Source: Pseudodesulfovibrio sp. zrk46
GTDB taxonomy: Bacteria > Desulfobacterota > Desulfovibrionia > Desulfovibrionales > Desulfovibrionaceae
Direction: 5' to 3'
Assembly: GCF_012516435.1 (NCBI RefSeq)
Contig: NZ_CP051216.1
Span: 3,347,669-3,411,668, forward strand
DNA length: 64,000 nt
In this document: piece after piece, positions 38,717 to 47,785 of the stretch
How the letters are laid out: each line of letters opens with the position of its first letter
Position numbering within the stretch: position 1 is the stretch's first letter
Notes under the pieces: generated by a model
What the model was told of the DNA's origin: nothing
Seen by the model: the letters and a program-made list of their open reading frames with translations, nothing else
Database searches by the model: none
Made by a program: the position numbers and the translations under genes

Positions 38717-39612
38717 TAAGACCTCCCTGCCAGAATTTTCTGCTTCATCCTAGGCATGACTAACGCGACAATGACGAGCAGGGCGGTGATGAGATTCAAA
38801 TCGCTGGGTGTAAATGAGAAAGAGCCAAGCTTCAGTCCCAACGCAAGCGCAATAGCAACTCGGTATAATACAGAACCAAGTAGGGCGGCGATCATAGCGC
38901 GAAATATAGTCTTATCGCCAAAAACTGTCTCACCGATGATGACCGAGGCCAAACCTGCGATAATGGTTCCGACCCCCATATTAACATCTGCTGCCCCCTG
39001 ATTCTGAGCAACAAGTGAGCCTGACACAGCCACTAAAGCATTGGAAAGACCAACACCAAAAATAATTACATTATCTGTATTTACACCCTGGCTAGTGATC
39101 ATTTGTTTATTGTCACCCGTTGCCAAAAATGCGAGGCCGTGCTCAGTGTGAAGAAACCAAACAAGCAAAACCATGACAATAACACTAATGACACCAAATA
39201 AAACGGGTGTAGACAAATGTGGCAGCCAACCAGTGAACTCAATAAACCAATCAACGACAGTATCTTGCCCCAGCAACGTCATGTTGGGACGTCCCATTAT
39301 ACGTAAATTAATTGAATACAGTGAAATCATTGTCAGAATAGACGCCAACAAATGGAGGATCTTAAATTTCGTATTCAAGATTCCAGTTACAGCTCCAGAT
39401 ATAAATCCTGCACATGCGGATACAAATATTGCCAGCACTGGAGAGTAGCCGGAAGTGATACATACGGCTGTTACCGATGCTCCGAGTGGTAGACTGCCGT
39501 CCACTGTAAGGTCTGGAAAATCTAAAATGCGAAACGTCAGATATACACCAATAACCATTAGGCCATAAGCGAACCCTTGTTCTAAAGCGCCAAAGAGGGC
39601 GTAACTTGTCAT
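38716..39612 (-). CDS. ABC transporter permease (TrpY-like)
   Basis: A 298-residue membrane protein with about eight to nine spans, beginning MTSYALFGALEQGFAYGLM. The motif FPDLTVDGSLPLGA, conserved in this branch-chain-type permease group, is clear. It overlaps the ATPase gene and follows the binding protein gene after a 120-bp gap that holds a terminator. Confidence 0.88.
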   Translation of the reverse strand: MTSYALFGALEQGFAYGLMVIGVYLTFRILDFPDLTVDGSLPLGASVTAVCITSGYSPVLAIFVSACAGFISGAVTGILNTKFKILHLLASILTMISLYSINLRIMGRPNMTLLGQDTVVDWFIEFTGWLPHLSTPVLFGVISVIVMVLLVWFLHTEHGLAFLATGDNKQMITSQGVNTDNVIIFGVGLSNALVAVSGSLVAQNQGAADVNMGVGTIIAGLASVIIGETVFGDKTIFRAMIAALLGSVLYRVAIALALGLKLGSFSFTPSDLNLITALLVIVALVMPRMKQKILAGRS

Positions 39613-39670
39613 AATTATTCCTAATTTATAATATCACGCACTAATCCAAGCAGACGAGGAAGAACAAAGG

Positions 39671-39700
39671 AAAAGGCGCGTTGAGAACAACGCGCCTTTT
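39671..39700 (-). terminator. Terminator between binding-protein gene and permease gene
   Basis: AAAAGGCGCGTTG and CAACGCGCCTTTT pair across a 4-base loop, so it acts in both directions. Partial termination here would give the binding protein a molar excess over the membrane parts. Confidence 0.85.
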
Positions 39701-39732
39701 ATACTTATTAGAGAAAATTAGCAAATCAGAGC

Positions 39733-40683
39733 TTATTCAATAACCTTTTCAGCCCGTTTAATAGTAGACTCGGGCAATGCAACACCCATTGAGTCTGCGG
39801 CTTTCTTATTTACATGCAAATTAAGGTCATGCAGAAACTCAACTGGCATAGAACTAGGATTAACACCCTCGACAAGAATCTTGTACGCCATATCCCCAGT
39901 CTGAAGACCCATCTTATAGTAATCTACAGCAACAGCTGCGATGGAGCCTCGAGCAACCGAATCAACGTCACCTGTAATCAAAGGGAGGCGATTCTGCTTG
40001 CAGACTTTGATAGCAGATTCCAAAGCGGATATAGCAGTATTATCAGTGGGAATATAGATGACCTCGCAACGCCCAACGAGACTCTTGGCTGCCTGATATA
40101 CACCACTGGAATTTGCGATTGTGGCTTCTTCAACGTTTAGACCAGCTTTGGCCGCTTCTTCCTTAAGTTTGCTAACCAATGCTACAGAATTAGGTTCACC
40201 AGCATTATAGATAACACCGATTGAGTTAGCAGAAGGCACGATTTCCTTAATCAATTCTACATGTTTGTCCATAGGACTGAAATCAGACATTCCAGTGATA
40301 TTCTTACCGCCAGTGTTCTGAAGATCCTTTACCAAACCAGCAGAAACAGGATCTGTAACACCTGTGAACAGAATTGGACGATCCTTAATCTTCTGGGCAG
40401 CAGCTTGAGCGCCGGGGGTCGCTATAGCCAAGACCAGATCGGGCTGTTCACCTATAATCTGACTAATAATCTGTACGTTTGTCGCAGCATTCCCCTGTGC
40501 AATATGTACATTGGGTTTAATTACCACTCCTTTCTCCTTCAGTCGTTCAAAAACACCATTACGCATAGCGTCCAAGGAAGGATGTTCAACAATTTGTGTC
40601 ACAGATACAGTGTAGCTCTGGCCTGCAAAGGCGGTGCTAGCAATGAGAAACAGCGCCATCAAAGACATAATAATTTTTTTCAT
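39733..40683 (-). CDS. ABC transporter substrate-binding protein (PF04392-like)
   Basis: A 316-residue exported protein. It starts with signal peptide MKKIIMSLMALFLIASTAFA, then YTVSVTQIVEHPSLDAMRNG and the family core LVLAIATPGAQAAAQKI, PILFTGVTDPVSAGL and IPTDNTAISA. The fold is the ABC_sub_bind type found with TrpX-like importers. Ligand not determinable; aromatic amino acids or a purine-like compound are possible. It lies first in the operon. Confidence 0.9.
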   Translation of the reverse strand: MKKIIMSLMALFLIASTAFAGQSYTVSVTQIVEHPSLDAMRNGVFERLKEKGVVIKPNVHIAQGNAATNVQIISQIIGEQPDLVLAIATPGAQAAAQKIKDRPILFTGVTDPVSAGLVKDLQNTGGKNITGMSDFSPMDKHVELIKEIVPSANSIGVIYNAGEPNSVALVSKLKEEAAKAGLNVEEATIANSSGVYQAAKSLVGRCEVIYIPTDNTAISALESAIKVCKQNRLPLITGDVDSVARGSIAAVAVDYYKMGLQTGDMAYKILVEGVNPSSMPVEFLHDLNLHVNKKAADSMGVALPESTIKRAEKVIE

Positions 40684-40705
40684 TGAGTTAGACTCCTCTT
40701 AATAT

Positions 40706-40785
40706 TTTTGTAATTTAAAATTTTGGACTGTACCAAGTTCTTCGTCAAGAAATATTGTTCAACCAAGGAGACTCAAATTACAAAA
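40706..40785. promoter_or_regulatory. Inverted repeats flanking the ABC operon promoter
   Basis: TTTTGTAATTT (40706-40716) and its exact complement AAATTACAAAA (40775-40785) lie on either side of the putative promoter, 58 bases apart. They could be half-sites or paired operators of a regulator that loops or blocks this promoter. Confidence 0.35.
40720..40748 (-). promoter_or_regulatory. Putative promoter of the ABC transporter operon
   Basis: On the minus strand TTGACG (40748-40743) and CAAAAT (40725-40720) with a 17-base spacer; start near 40713, about 30 bases before the coding sequence. Confidence 0.5.
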
Positions 40786-40796
40786 CCAACACATGT

Positions 40797-40825
40797 AAAA
40801 AAAAAAGGTCGCAATAGCGACCTTT
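40797..40825 (-). terminator. Intrinsic terminator of fliM
   Basis: A 9-bp stem (AAAGGTCGC with its complement, 4-base loop) followed on the minus strand by a T-rich run of about ten, 23 bases after the fliM stop. Confidence 0.88.
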
Positions 40826-40847
40826 AACAATATGTTATTGATTATCC

Positions 40848-41825
40848 TTAAAAACGAATCTCTTCTTCCTTGATAACCTTGAAAGATTTATTACCTTTAA
40901 CACGACCAGGAAGACCCTGAAATTTTCTCACCCCTTCAACTTCAGCTTCAAGAAGTTCGTCCTCGTCTGTATCAAGCAATATAATATCACCCTCTTGCAA
41001 ATAAAGAAGCTGGCGTCCGCTAATGGTTGTTCGTCCAAGACGTACAACCATTTCAACCGGAGTCTCCATAAGACGCTCTTTGAATCGATTAATCCAAACA
41101 TGGTCAACTTCAAGGCGTTCAGATTGGAAAGAGGCGTGGAGTTTGGAGCGAATAGGCTCCATGGTGGCATACGGCAGGCAAACAATGAGCGAACCAATGG
41201 CATTTTCGAGTTCAACTTCAAAAGTAACAACGATAACGACATCTGAAGGCGGAACAATTGCAGCAAACTGAGGATTTACCTCTGTACGAACCATTTCCAC
41301 ATGAACTTCGTGGACTGGCTTCCAGGACTCTTCCATATTAGCTAGGGCAATTTTGACAACCCGTTCGACAATGGCCTGCTCAATAGGCGTAAAATCTCGC
41401 CCCTCAACCTTGGGTTGACTACCTGCTCCACCAAAAAAATTCTCTACCAAGGCGAAAACCAGACGAGAATCGACAACGAGCAGAGCGTTGCCCCGTAGCG
41501 GGTCCATTTTGAAGATAGAGATGGACGTCGGTACGGGCAGCGAGCGCATGAAGTCACCGAACTTGGACATGTCGATAGAGATGGGATTAATGTCGACACG
41601 TTTACGCATGGTATTGGCAAGTGCGTTAGTGCAAAGCCTTGCGAAACGATCGTTAACGATTTCGAGAACGGGCATTCGGCCACGAATGATTCTGTCCTGA
41701 TTGGCCAGATCAAACGCAACCACACCGGAGTCATCCTCCGGTATCTCAGTCTCTGTTTCGACATCTCCTCCGGAAAGACCACGGAGCAGGGCATCGACTT
41801 CATCTTGTTCGAGGATTTTGCTCAT
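40848..41825 (-). CDS. fliM: Flagellar motor switch protein FliM
   Basis: FliM binds phospho-CheY and switches flagellar rotation. The 325-residue protein has the CheY-binding N-terminus MSKILEQDEVDALLRG (cf. LSQDEIDALL), the middle CheC-like domain from about 40 to 230, and a C-terminal SpoA/C-ring domain (VEMVVRLGRTTISGRQLLYLQEGDIILLD). It appears monocistronic here; no other flagellar gene is adjacent. Confidence 0.96.
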   Translation of the reverse strand: MSKILEQDEVDALLRGLSGGDVETETEIPEDDSGVVAFDLANQDRIIRGRMPVLEIVNDRFARLCTNALANTMRKRVDINPISIDMSKFGDFMRSLPVPTSISIFKMDPLRGNALLVVDSRLVFALVENFFGGAGSQPKVEGRDFTPIEQAIVERVVKIALANMEESWKPVHEVHVEMVRTEVNPQFAAIVPPSDVVIVVTFEVELENAIGSLIVCLPYATMEPIRSKLHASFQSERLEVDHVWINRFKERLMETPVEMVVRLGRTTISGRQLLYLQEGDIILLDTDEDELLEAEVEGVRKFQGLPGRVKGNKSFKVIKEEEIRF

Positions 41826-42244
41826 TGGGAGAAAGCCTCACTCATTTGCCGGACTTCCGGTCCACTTTAAATCTACATGTTCCAGTTTTGAACACATCAA
41901 TACATCTAATGCCGTTTTTTTGAACACTGTTAAACACTAAGCAAAAAACGGACCGAACCCTATACACTCTTTTCGGCAGCAGTGCTTTTAAACTTAAGAA
42001 ATTGTTACACTCGCTGTGGTCGGATGGCAATAGCAAGGCGTTTATTTGCCTCAATTTTCCAAGAAAATGTCTGGATATCATTTAGAAAAAATCAAATGGC
42101 TCTATTAGGATAATCGAATAAACATTTAATATTACCATGTTAGGATGTACGCAAGACCAAAAGTATTCCTATAAGAGAAAGCGAGCTCAACTTTCAATAT
42201 TTGAGCAATCAGAACAACTATTAATTACTCTGTCCAATAATGGG
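41826..42244. other. Gene-free stretch between fliM and the polysaccharide deacetylase gene
   Basis: About 420 bases of AT-rich sequence. Short frames exist but none has a ribosome binding site plus plausible protein. A small palindrome (CCGGACTTCCGG near 41853-41866) lies upstream of fliM. I found no convincing promoter or -24/-12 site. Confidence 0.5.
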
Positions 42245-43477
42245 TTATTCCGCAGTCAATCTGGAGAGAGGAATAAGATTGATGGATTGATTTCGACCAT
42301 TATTCCATTCCTTCAAAGCAGCGAGAGTTTCCTTATATGGATGGCCGATAGCAATAGCATGCCCGCGTTTGAGAGCAACGTTTTCCGCTTTCTTTAGTTG
42401 GTGAATTATGGCGTTCACGTCTTTAACGTTATCTATGAAAATATCACGCTGGTAGAAGGGGATACCTGTTTCACGAGCAGTGGAACGCCCAACACTCTTG
42501 GCAGTAGTTTTGCTGTCCAGAAAGAAAAGGCCATGACGCTTGAATTCAGCCAGCGCGACTTCCATCCCTTTTGTGTGACCAGTAAAACGCGACCCCATAT
42601 GATTGTTCACGCCGATGGCTTCAGGAATCTTAGACACATTTTCCGCGACTTGCTGCTTGATTTCTTGGGTCGTCATAGAGACAAATAAGGCGTCTTTACC
42701 CGGATTGTAACGAGGGTACCCCTTTGGCTCCATTGGAAAATGGATGATAAGGTCACGCCTCTTCTGAGCAATGATCTCTACAGATTTACGGGTATGTGTC
42801 GCGTGAGGCCAAACAGCTAGGGTCACTTGAAAATCGAGATTAACTAAGCCTTCAAGCACAGGAAGATTCTCACCAATATCATCAATAACAATGGCAAGTT
42901 TTGGCCCTTTGTCTTTTGGACGGGGCAAGGATAGTGGGGTAGGTTTTAAGAGAAGGCGATGAGTAGGTATACCTTCGATGGAAAGCTGCATTTCGTAGGC
43001 CGATACTGGACTCAATACAGCTTCTGGCAAACGCTGAACCAAGTTGGTCTGAAGTTTTTTATAAAAAAACTGTTGTTCAGTCACAGGAGGAAGCTGCAAG
43101 ACTTGGTAATGATAGCCTTTGTCTTCCAAATGGCGCATTTCAACATCCAGAAGCCCAAGTTCCTGCATGTTCATTTCCATGGCCCGCATAGTCTCTATAA
43201 CAGCAAGGTCGGCTTGTTTGACCTTGTCTTCCATATCAGACAACTCTTCTTCATAGATCCTAGGCTTAGAAGTAACGCCTGATACTGTATTAGTCTCTGT
43301 CACAACCGTCGGCGGAGGCGTATCCTTAGTTAAAAGATAATAGCCAAGGGAAGCCATAGCTAAGAAGGCTAGGATAAAAAGAAAAACAAGAGGACCGGGC
43401 TGGTACAGTCTAGTAATCAGACTGTCCAACCCGGTCTTTTGTTCGGTAGTAATTTCTTCCGGGGAACGTTCGTCCAT
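42245..43477 (-). CDS. Divergent polysaccharide deacetylase (YibQ family)
   Basis: A 410-residue protein with one N-terminal membrane span (about 31-49), a coiled-coil linker and a YibQ/divergent-deacetylase domain (from about KLAIVIDDIGENLPVLEGL: ID/D pair, VTLAVWPHATHTRK, IIHFPMEPKGYPRYNPG, GVNNHMGSRFTG). The conserved Asp-Asp and His positions suggest metal binding but the family has not been shown to deacetylate. It follows ctpA and envC, an order conserved in many proteobacteria and tied to peptidoglycan remodelling at division. Confidence 0.88.
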   Translation of the reverse strand: MDERSPEEITTEQKTGLDSLITRLYQPGPLVFLFILAFLAMASLGYYLLTKDTPPPTVVTETNTVSGVTSKPRIYEEELSDMEDKVKQADLAVIETMRAMEMNMQELGLLDVEMRHLEDKGYHYQVLQLPPVTEQQFFYKKLQTNLVQRLPEAVLSPVSAYEMQLSIEGIPTHRLLLKPTPLSLPRPKDKGPKLAIVIDDIGENLPVLEGLVNLDFQVTLAVWPHATHTRKSVEIIAQKRRDLIIHFPMEPKGYPRYNPGKDALFVSMTTQEIKQQVAENVSKIPEAIGVNNHMGSRFTGHTKGMEVALAEFKRHGLFFLDSKTTAKSVGRSTARETGIPFYQRDIFIDNVKDVNAIIHQLKKAENVALKRGHAIAIGHPYKETLAALKEWNNGRNQSINLIPLSRLTAE

Positions 43478-43489
43478 GGAAGAGGTATC

Positions 43490-44773
43490 CTATCTGATGT
43501 CCTTCAGTTTGGGCAAGCTCTTGACTAGTTCCAGCGCCATTCTGAGTTGGTTATCACGTTCAAGACGGTCCTTGGCCTTTTCGGCATCTTTGTCAGTTCC
43601 CTTCTTGGACTTATTACCATTTTCGAGATGACGGCTCAGATCCTTTTCACGAACAGTGAAGCGATCACGCATTGTTTTGTCTTCATCATTGGGTGGAGCC
43701 ACAAAAGGAACTCTAATGTCTGGCTCAATTCCCTTAGCCTGAATAGAGCGACCATTAGGGGTGTAATAAAGTGCAGTGGTCAATTTGATACCAGAACCAT
43801 CCGCCATTGGAATAATGGTTTGAACGGACCCTTTGCCAAATGAACGCTCACCGATAATAAGAGCACGCTTGTGATCCTGCAGAGCACCTGCAACAATTTC
43901 AGAAGCAGACGCAGAGCCAGCGTTTATAAGCACGACCAACGGGACAGAAATCTCATTGGAATTTTTAGCAGCGAAGAAGTCTTTGCGATTATTCTTGTCC
44001 TTACCCTGAATGTAAACAATTGTTCCTTCATCAATGAAGGTGTCTGCAACAGATACAGCCTGCCCGAGAAGGCCCCCAGGATTATTTCGTAAGTCCAGTA
44101 CTACACCCTTCAGAGTGTGAGTTTTCTGATAGTCAACAATCTTCTCACGCATGTTCTTGGTAGTAGACTCGTTAAAACGGGTCAAACGCAGATACAAATA
44201 ACCGTCTTCCAGAGATTGTGATTTTGCACTGATAATCGGAATGGTGCCACGAACAATTGCAATTTCAACAGGTTTACTGGCGGCTTTATGCAGAATAAGT
44301 AACTTAACAGTTGTTCCTTTCTTACCACGAATACGCTTAACAGCATCTTCCAAGGTCATTTCTTGAGTGGATTCACCATTAATCTCAAGAATCAGGTCAC
44401 CAGCAAGCATGCCAGCCTTATAAGCGGGAGTATCTTCAATAGGAGTCACACAAGTGAGACGTCCTTGCTCCATACTTATTTCGATGCCAATTCCACTGAA
44501 CTTCCCAGCAGTATCCACCTGCATCTCTTTATAATCTTCAGGGGTAAGATAAGTAGAGTGCGGATCAAGTTGCTCAATCATTCCCTTAATGGAATTGTTG
44601 ATTAACTCTTTACGAGTAACAGGTTTGACATAGTAGCTCTCCACCATGTCGAGCACTTGAGAGAACCTCTTTAAGGCCTCAAAGTGATCGTCCTTGGCGG
44701 CCATAGTAGGGCCAGGGGCGACAGTCAGGGTGAAAAGAAGAAGAAAAGTGACTATCCAGAGCGTGATCCGCAT
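43490..44773 (-). CDS. C-terminal processing peptidase (S41 family, CtpA-like)
   Basis: A 427-residue periplasmic serine protease. Signal peptide (MRITLWIVTFLLLFTLTVA), PDZ domain (GIEISMEQGRLTCVTPIEDTPA), and the catalytic Ser-Lys pair in NAGSASASEIVAGALQDHKRA (Ser in the S-A-S-E motif, Lys about 25 residues on in FGKGSVQT). It sits between envC and the deacetylase gene; CtpA-type proteases degrade cell-wall hydrolases or their activators. Confidence 0.93.
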   Translation of the reverse strand: MRITLWIVTFLLLFTLTVAPGPTMAAKDDHFEALKRFSQVLDMVESYYVKPVTRKELINNSIKGMIEQLDPHSTYLTPEDYKEMQVDTAGKFSGIGIEISMEQGRLTCVTPIEDTPAYKAGMLAGDLILEINGESTQEMTLEDAVKRIRGKKGTTVKLLILHKAASKPVEIAIVRGTIPIISAKSQSLEDGYLYLRLTRFNESTTKNMREKIVDYQKTHTLKGVVLDLRNNPGGLLGQAVSVADTFIDEGTIVYIQGKDKNNRKDFFAAKNSNEISVPLVVLINAGSASASEIVAGALQDHKRALIIGERSFGKGSVQTIIPMADGSGIKLTTALYYTPNGRSIQAKGIEPDIRVPFVAPPNDEDKTMRDRFTVREKDLSRHLENGNKSKKGTDKDAEKAKDRLERDNQLRMALELVKSLPKLKDIR

Positions 44774-44820
44774 GTATCCTCCCGTGAAACGGAGTGGGGT
44801 TCAATGTATCTGCAAACCGT

Positions 44821-45924
44821 CTATTTTTTAGCGGTTAGCCAAAGCTTTGGGTTAATTGGTTTTTGGTGAAAACGCAATTCAAAATACATTCCAGGACCAT
44901 CCGCCTTGGGATTATAACCGACACTTCCAAGAGGCTCGTTTTTTTCGACCTCTTGTCCATTCCGGACATAAGTCTCTGCTAAATAAGCATAAAGACTGTA
45001 ATAATCATACCCATGATATACAATTATTACATGCCCAAACCCGCGCAAGGTGTCATTGTGGACTACTTTGCCCCAGAAAACAGATTGAACACTAGCCCCT
45101 TCTGATGCTCGTATAACTAACCCGCGAAGAGGTGGCTTGGCTTTAGGGTTATACCCTTTTACAAGATGCCCTTGAACAGGCCAGGGCAAAGTGCGTTTAT
45201 ACAGGTCAAAACGTTTGGTTTTTTGTGACTGTAATTGATACTTCAAATTCTCAATAGAGGACAAAATGTCGCTGAGTTCAGCTTCAACGTTTTCACGCTG
45301 TCGTCTTACCTTTTTGAGATTTTTACGAAGTGCGTATCGATTGCCAAGAAGGCGATCTTTATTTTTGTTGATGCTGGCAAGTTGTGTCGCAGCCTCTTCT
45401 TCCAACAAACGTTGACGCTCCAAATTTCGCGCAATCCGTTCAGAGTTAAGACGAGCTTCCTCAAGCTTCCCCTGAGTCGCATCATAAATATCAGATAACC
45501 AAGTAAAGCGACGATCAAACATATCCCAGCTATCAACGCCTTCAAAACGAGCACGAATATTCTGCAGATGCACAGGCCATAACGTTTTCATGAGCCCAGA
45601 CAATTCCAAAGCGATACGTTGTTTTTCCTTTTCTAAGGCAAAATGGTCCTTACGAGCTTTTACTTCATTTATCTTGATTTCATTGAGCACTTTCTCTTGA
45701 GCACTGATCTTTTTCTTAAGCATACCAATATCATGCTCAATATCTGACAATCTCGTGGAAATACGGCCAGCCTTTTTCGTCAATTCACGAACCTTCAGTT
45801 CTTTGTCATCAGCACGTTCATGCTCTTTCTGAAGCGTTTCATGCAAAGGCTCTTTATCGTCCAACGCCTGGACTGACGTTGGAATCAAAATAAATAGTAA
45901 AAGTACAAGGAAGAATCGTTTCAT
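44821..45924 (-). CDS. envC: Murein hydrolase activator EnvC-like protein (degenerate LytM)
   Basis: A 367-residue exported protein: signal peptide MKRFFLVLLLFILIPTSVQA, long coiled coils (about 25-245), and a C-terminal LytM/M23 domain. The domain has lost the catalytic HxH: where active M23 enzymes have GPHLHFE it has GPGMYFELRFH. As with E. coli EnvC it should activate amidases rather than cut peptidoglycan. I start at ATG 45924, because an upstream in-frame start overlaps the previous gene. It precedes ctpA. Confidence 0.88.
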   Translation of the reverse strand: MKRFFLVLLLFILIPTSVQALDDKEPLHETLQKEHERADDKELKVRELTKKAGRISTRLSDIEHDIGMLKKKISAQEKVLNEIKINEVKARKDHFALEKEKQRIALELSGLMKTLWPVHLQNIRARFEGVDSWDMFDRRFTWLSDIYDATQGKLEEARLNSERIARNLERQRLLEEEAATQLASINKNKDRLLGNRYALRKNLKKVRRQRENVEAELSDILSSIENLKYQLQSQKTKRFDLYKRTLPWPVQGHLVKGYNPKAKPPLRGLVIRASEGASVQSVFWGKVVHNDTLRGFGHVIIVYHGYDYYSLYAYLAETYVRNGQEVEKNEPLGSVGYNPKADGPGMYFELRFHQKPINPKLWLTAKK

Positions 45925-45929
45925 CAAAA

Positions 45930-46580
45930 TCAATTGAGAAAAGAGTTGAGCGGACAATTTTCACATAATCCGCATTTTTTTTTACACCATTCTTTGCCAA
46001 CACGAACGATGAGGGCATGATATTCATTGTACAGTGCCACATCTTCAGGCAATGCGTCCATGAAAAGGGCTTGAAGATCATGGTAATTCATATTCTCCCA
46101 TGCCAATCCATGACGGCCCATCATACGAAAGGTGTAGGCATCTACAACAAACGACGGCTTCTCCAATGCATACAAAAGGATGGCGTCAGCTGTTTCTGGT
46201 CCAATCCCATTAACTTCAAGCATCTTTGGCCTAAGCTCATCCAAGCCTTGAACTTTCAAACCTTCTATCTCGTAATCAACTTCATTTCTTAAAAATTCAA
46301 GAAAATTGACAAGTCTCTTTGCCTTAATGTTGAAATACCCAGCAGGACGAATGAGTTCGACCAGATCGCACGAAGGCATTTCATGCATTGCTTGAGCTGA
46401 AAGAAGATGCCTTGACTTAAGGTTATCGATTGCTTTTTCGACATTAGCCCAGTTGGTGTTCTGAACAAGAATCGCACCGACAGCAATTTCAAAAGGCGAA
46501 TCCCCAGGCCACCAGTTGCTGGGGCCCAGAGACTCGCTCATTGTTTCATACATTTCGATGAGAACTTTAGAGTTGCCCAT
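45930..46580 (-). CDS. HhH-GPD DNA glycosylase (endonuclease III-like)
   Basis: A 216-residue base excision repair glycosylase. It has the helix-hairpin-helix (VNGIGPETADAILLYAL) and catalytic Asp (VVDAYTFRM). The Lys normally present in endonuclease III (GxGxKTA) is replaced by Glu (GPETA), so it may lack lyase activity. The C-terminal four Cys (CKKKC, GLCENC) can hold a [4Fe-4S] cluster but with tighter spacing than in Nth. The start at 46580 follows CGGAG and leaves 2 bases to prmA. Confidence 0.9.
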   Translation of the reverse strand: MGNSKVLIEMYETMSESLGPSNWWPGDSPFEIAVGAILVQNTNWANVEKAIDNLKSRHLLSAQAMHEMPSCDLVELIRPAGYFNIKAKRLVNFLEFLRNEVDYEIEGLKVQGLDELRPKMLEVNGIGPETADAILLYALEKPSFVVDAYTFRMMGRHGLAWENMNYHDLQALFMDALPEDVALYNEYHALIVRVGKEWCKKKCGLCENCPLNSFLN

Positions 46581-46582
46581 CT

Positions 46583-47446
46583 TTACACTCCGACTTTCTC
46601 CCACACCAAGCATTCCCATTCGCCATCTTGGAAGCGTTCAGGGTGTCCTATGCCACGCCTTTCGTAGGCCTCCACTACTGCATCACCTTGAGGGCCTGCC
46701 AGAATACCAGACAGAACCAAGCTACCTCCAAGCTTAACGTGAGAAGTAATATCTACTGCCATCTCAATGAGTGGACCAGATAAAATATTGGCAACCAACA
46801 AATCAAACTGAAGTTCTTTTGCAACACTTTCTATGGAACCAACAGCTAGATTGACGTCATCAGAAACTTTATTCTTTTCAACATTTTCGACAGCACAAAC
46901 AATTGCTTGCGGATCAATATCAAGACCAGTTCCCTTCAAGCCTAATTTGCACAATCCAATGGCAAGAATACCAGATCCAGTGCCAAGATCCAAAAAATCT
47001 TGACCTTCTTTGATAGCTCCCTTTTGGGCAAGTTCACCAATAGTCGCAAGACACAAGGAGGTAGTGGGGTGGTGACCAGTTCCAAATGCCATTTTAGGTT
47101 CGATGACAATATGTGTTGTCCCATTATCTTCTTCATCTTCAAGCCAGGGCGGTAAAATTTTGAAAGTTTCCCCACAATTTACAGGATTGAAGAAATCCTT
47201 CCAGGCAACAGCCCAATCTTCTGACTCCTGTTCCGAATGCTTGATGTCTATTCCGGGAAAACGAGATTGGAAATCACGAATCATCTCCATTCCCAACGGA
47301 TGATCCTCCAAAAAAATAGTGAATTTGCGGCCACCTTCAATAGGGGTTTCCTCCCAACCGTGAGGAACCTTCGTGGCAATGAATACGCCAGCTTCATCAG
47401 CCTTTTCTTCGACAAGAGAGAATTCAATCTTGAGCAGAGTGGACAT
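46583..47446 (-). CDS. prmA: Ribosomal protein L11 methyltransferase
   Basis: PrmA trimethylates ribosomal protein L11. The 287-residue protein has the SAM-binding motif DLGTGSGILAIGL, FGTGHHPTTSLCL, and LVANILSGPLIEMA typical of the family. I start at ATG 47446, six bases after GGAG; a frame opening at 47458 lacks support. It lies between a small hypothetical gene and the HhH-GPD glycosylase gene. Confidence 0.94.
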   Translation of the reverse strand: MSTLLKIEFSLVEEKADEAGVFIATKVPHGWEETPIEGGRKFTIFLEDHPLGMEMIRDFQSRFPGIDIKHSEQESEDWAVAWKDFFNPVNCGETFKILPPWLEDEEDNGTTHIVIEPKMAFGTGHHPTTSLCLATIGELAQKGAIKEGQDFLDLGTGSGILAIGLCKLGLKGTGLDIDPQAIVCAVENVEKNKVSDDVNLAVGSIESVAKELQFDLLVANILSGPLIEMAVDITSHVKLGGSLVLSGILAGPQGDAVVEAYERRGIGHPERFQDGEWECLVWEKVGV

Positions 47447-47469
47447 ACGATGCTCCATTTTTCATGTGA

Positions 47470-47494
47470 AAGGCCGGGGATATTGCCCCGGCCT
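47470..47494 (-). terminator. Hairpin between the 70-residue gene and prmA
   Basis: AAGGCCGGGG and CCCCGGCCTT form a 9- to 10-bp stem with a 6-base loop; the minus strand then reads TTTCACAT. The T-run is short, so it may cause partial termination or protect the upstream message. Confidence 0.55.
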
Positions 47495-47519
47495 TGAGTG
47501 TTGATTATTGTTTAAAACA

Positions 47520-47732
47520 TTAAAAGACTTTGTCGATAAATGAACCTTTTCCGGTATACTGGAATGCATTCATGGTATTTTTTTGGTCCTGTTGCTCTGC
47601 AGCAGCCTGGATGACCGGCGTTTGGATTTCTTCCCTTGGCTGGTCCTTGACGGGTTCAACGTCTTCCCGTTTTTCTTCATACCGATTGGGCGCATATTCG
47701 CTCATCGATTCCAATGCTGCAATGCTACTCAT
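47520..47732 (-). CDS. Small hypothetical protein, 70 residues
   Basis: A short frame starting MSSIAALESMSEY with GAGAGGT 6 bases upstream, rich in Glu, Gln and Pro in the middle and ending YTGKGSFIDKVF. It has no membrane span or Cys. Located between argD and prmA on the same strand. I do not recognise the family; the ribosome binding site and the structured gap after it support it being expressed. Confidence 0.6.
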   Translation of the reverse strand: MSSIAALESMSEYAPNRYEEKREDVEPVKDQPREEIQTPVIQAAAEQQDQKNTMNAFQYTGKGSFIDKVF

Positions 47733-47785
47733 ACCTTGACCTCTCTTTATTGGATACGCCTTCGCCACCAAGTGGTCAAGATCGA

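Noticed and set aside
41842..42081. A 79-codon minus-strand frame upstream of fliM
   Set aside because: No ribosome binding site, no recognisable motif; treated as non-coding.
42137..42397. An 86-codon plus-strand frame
   Set aside because: Most of it is antisense to the deacetylase gene and it lacks a ribosome binding site.
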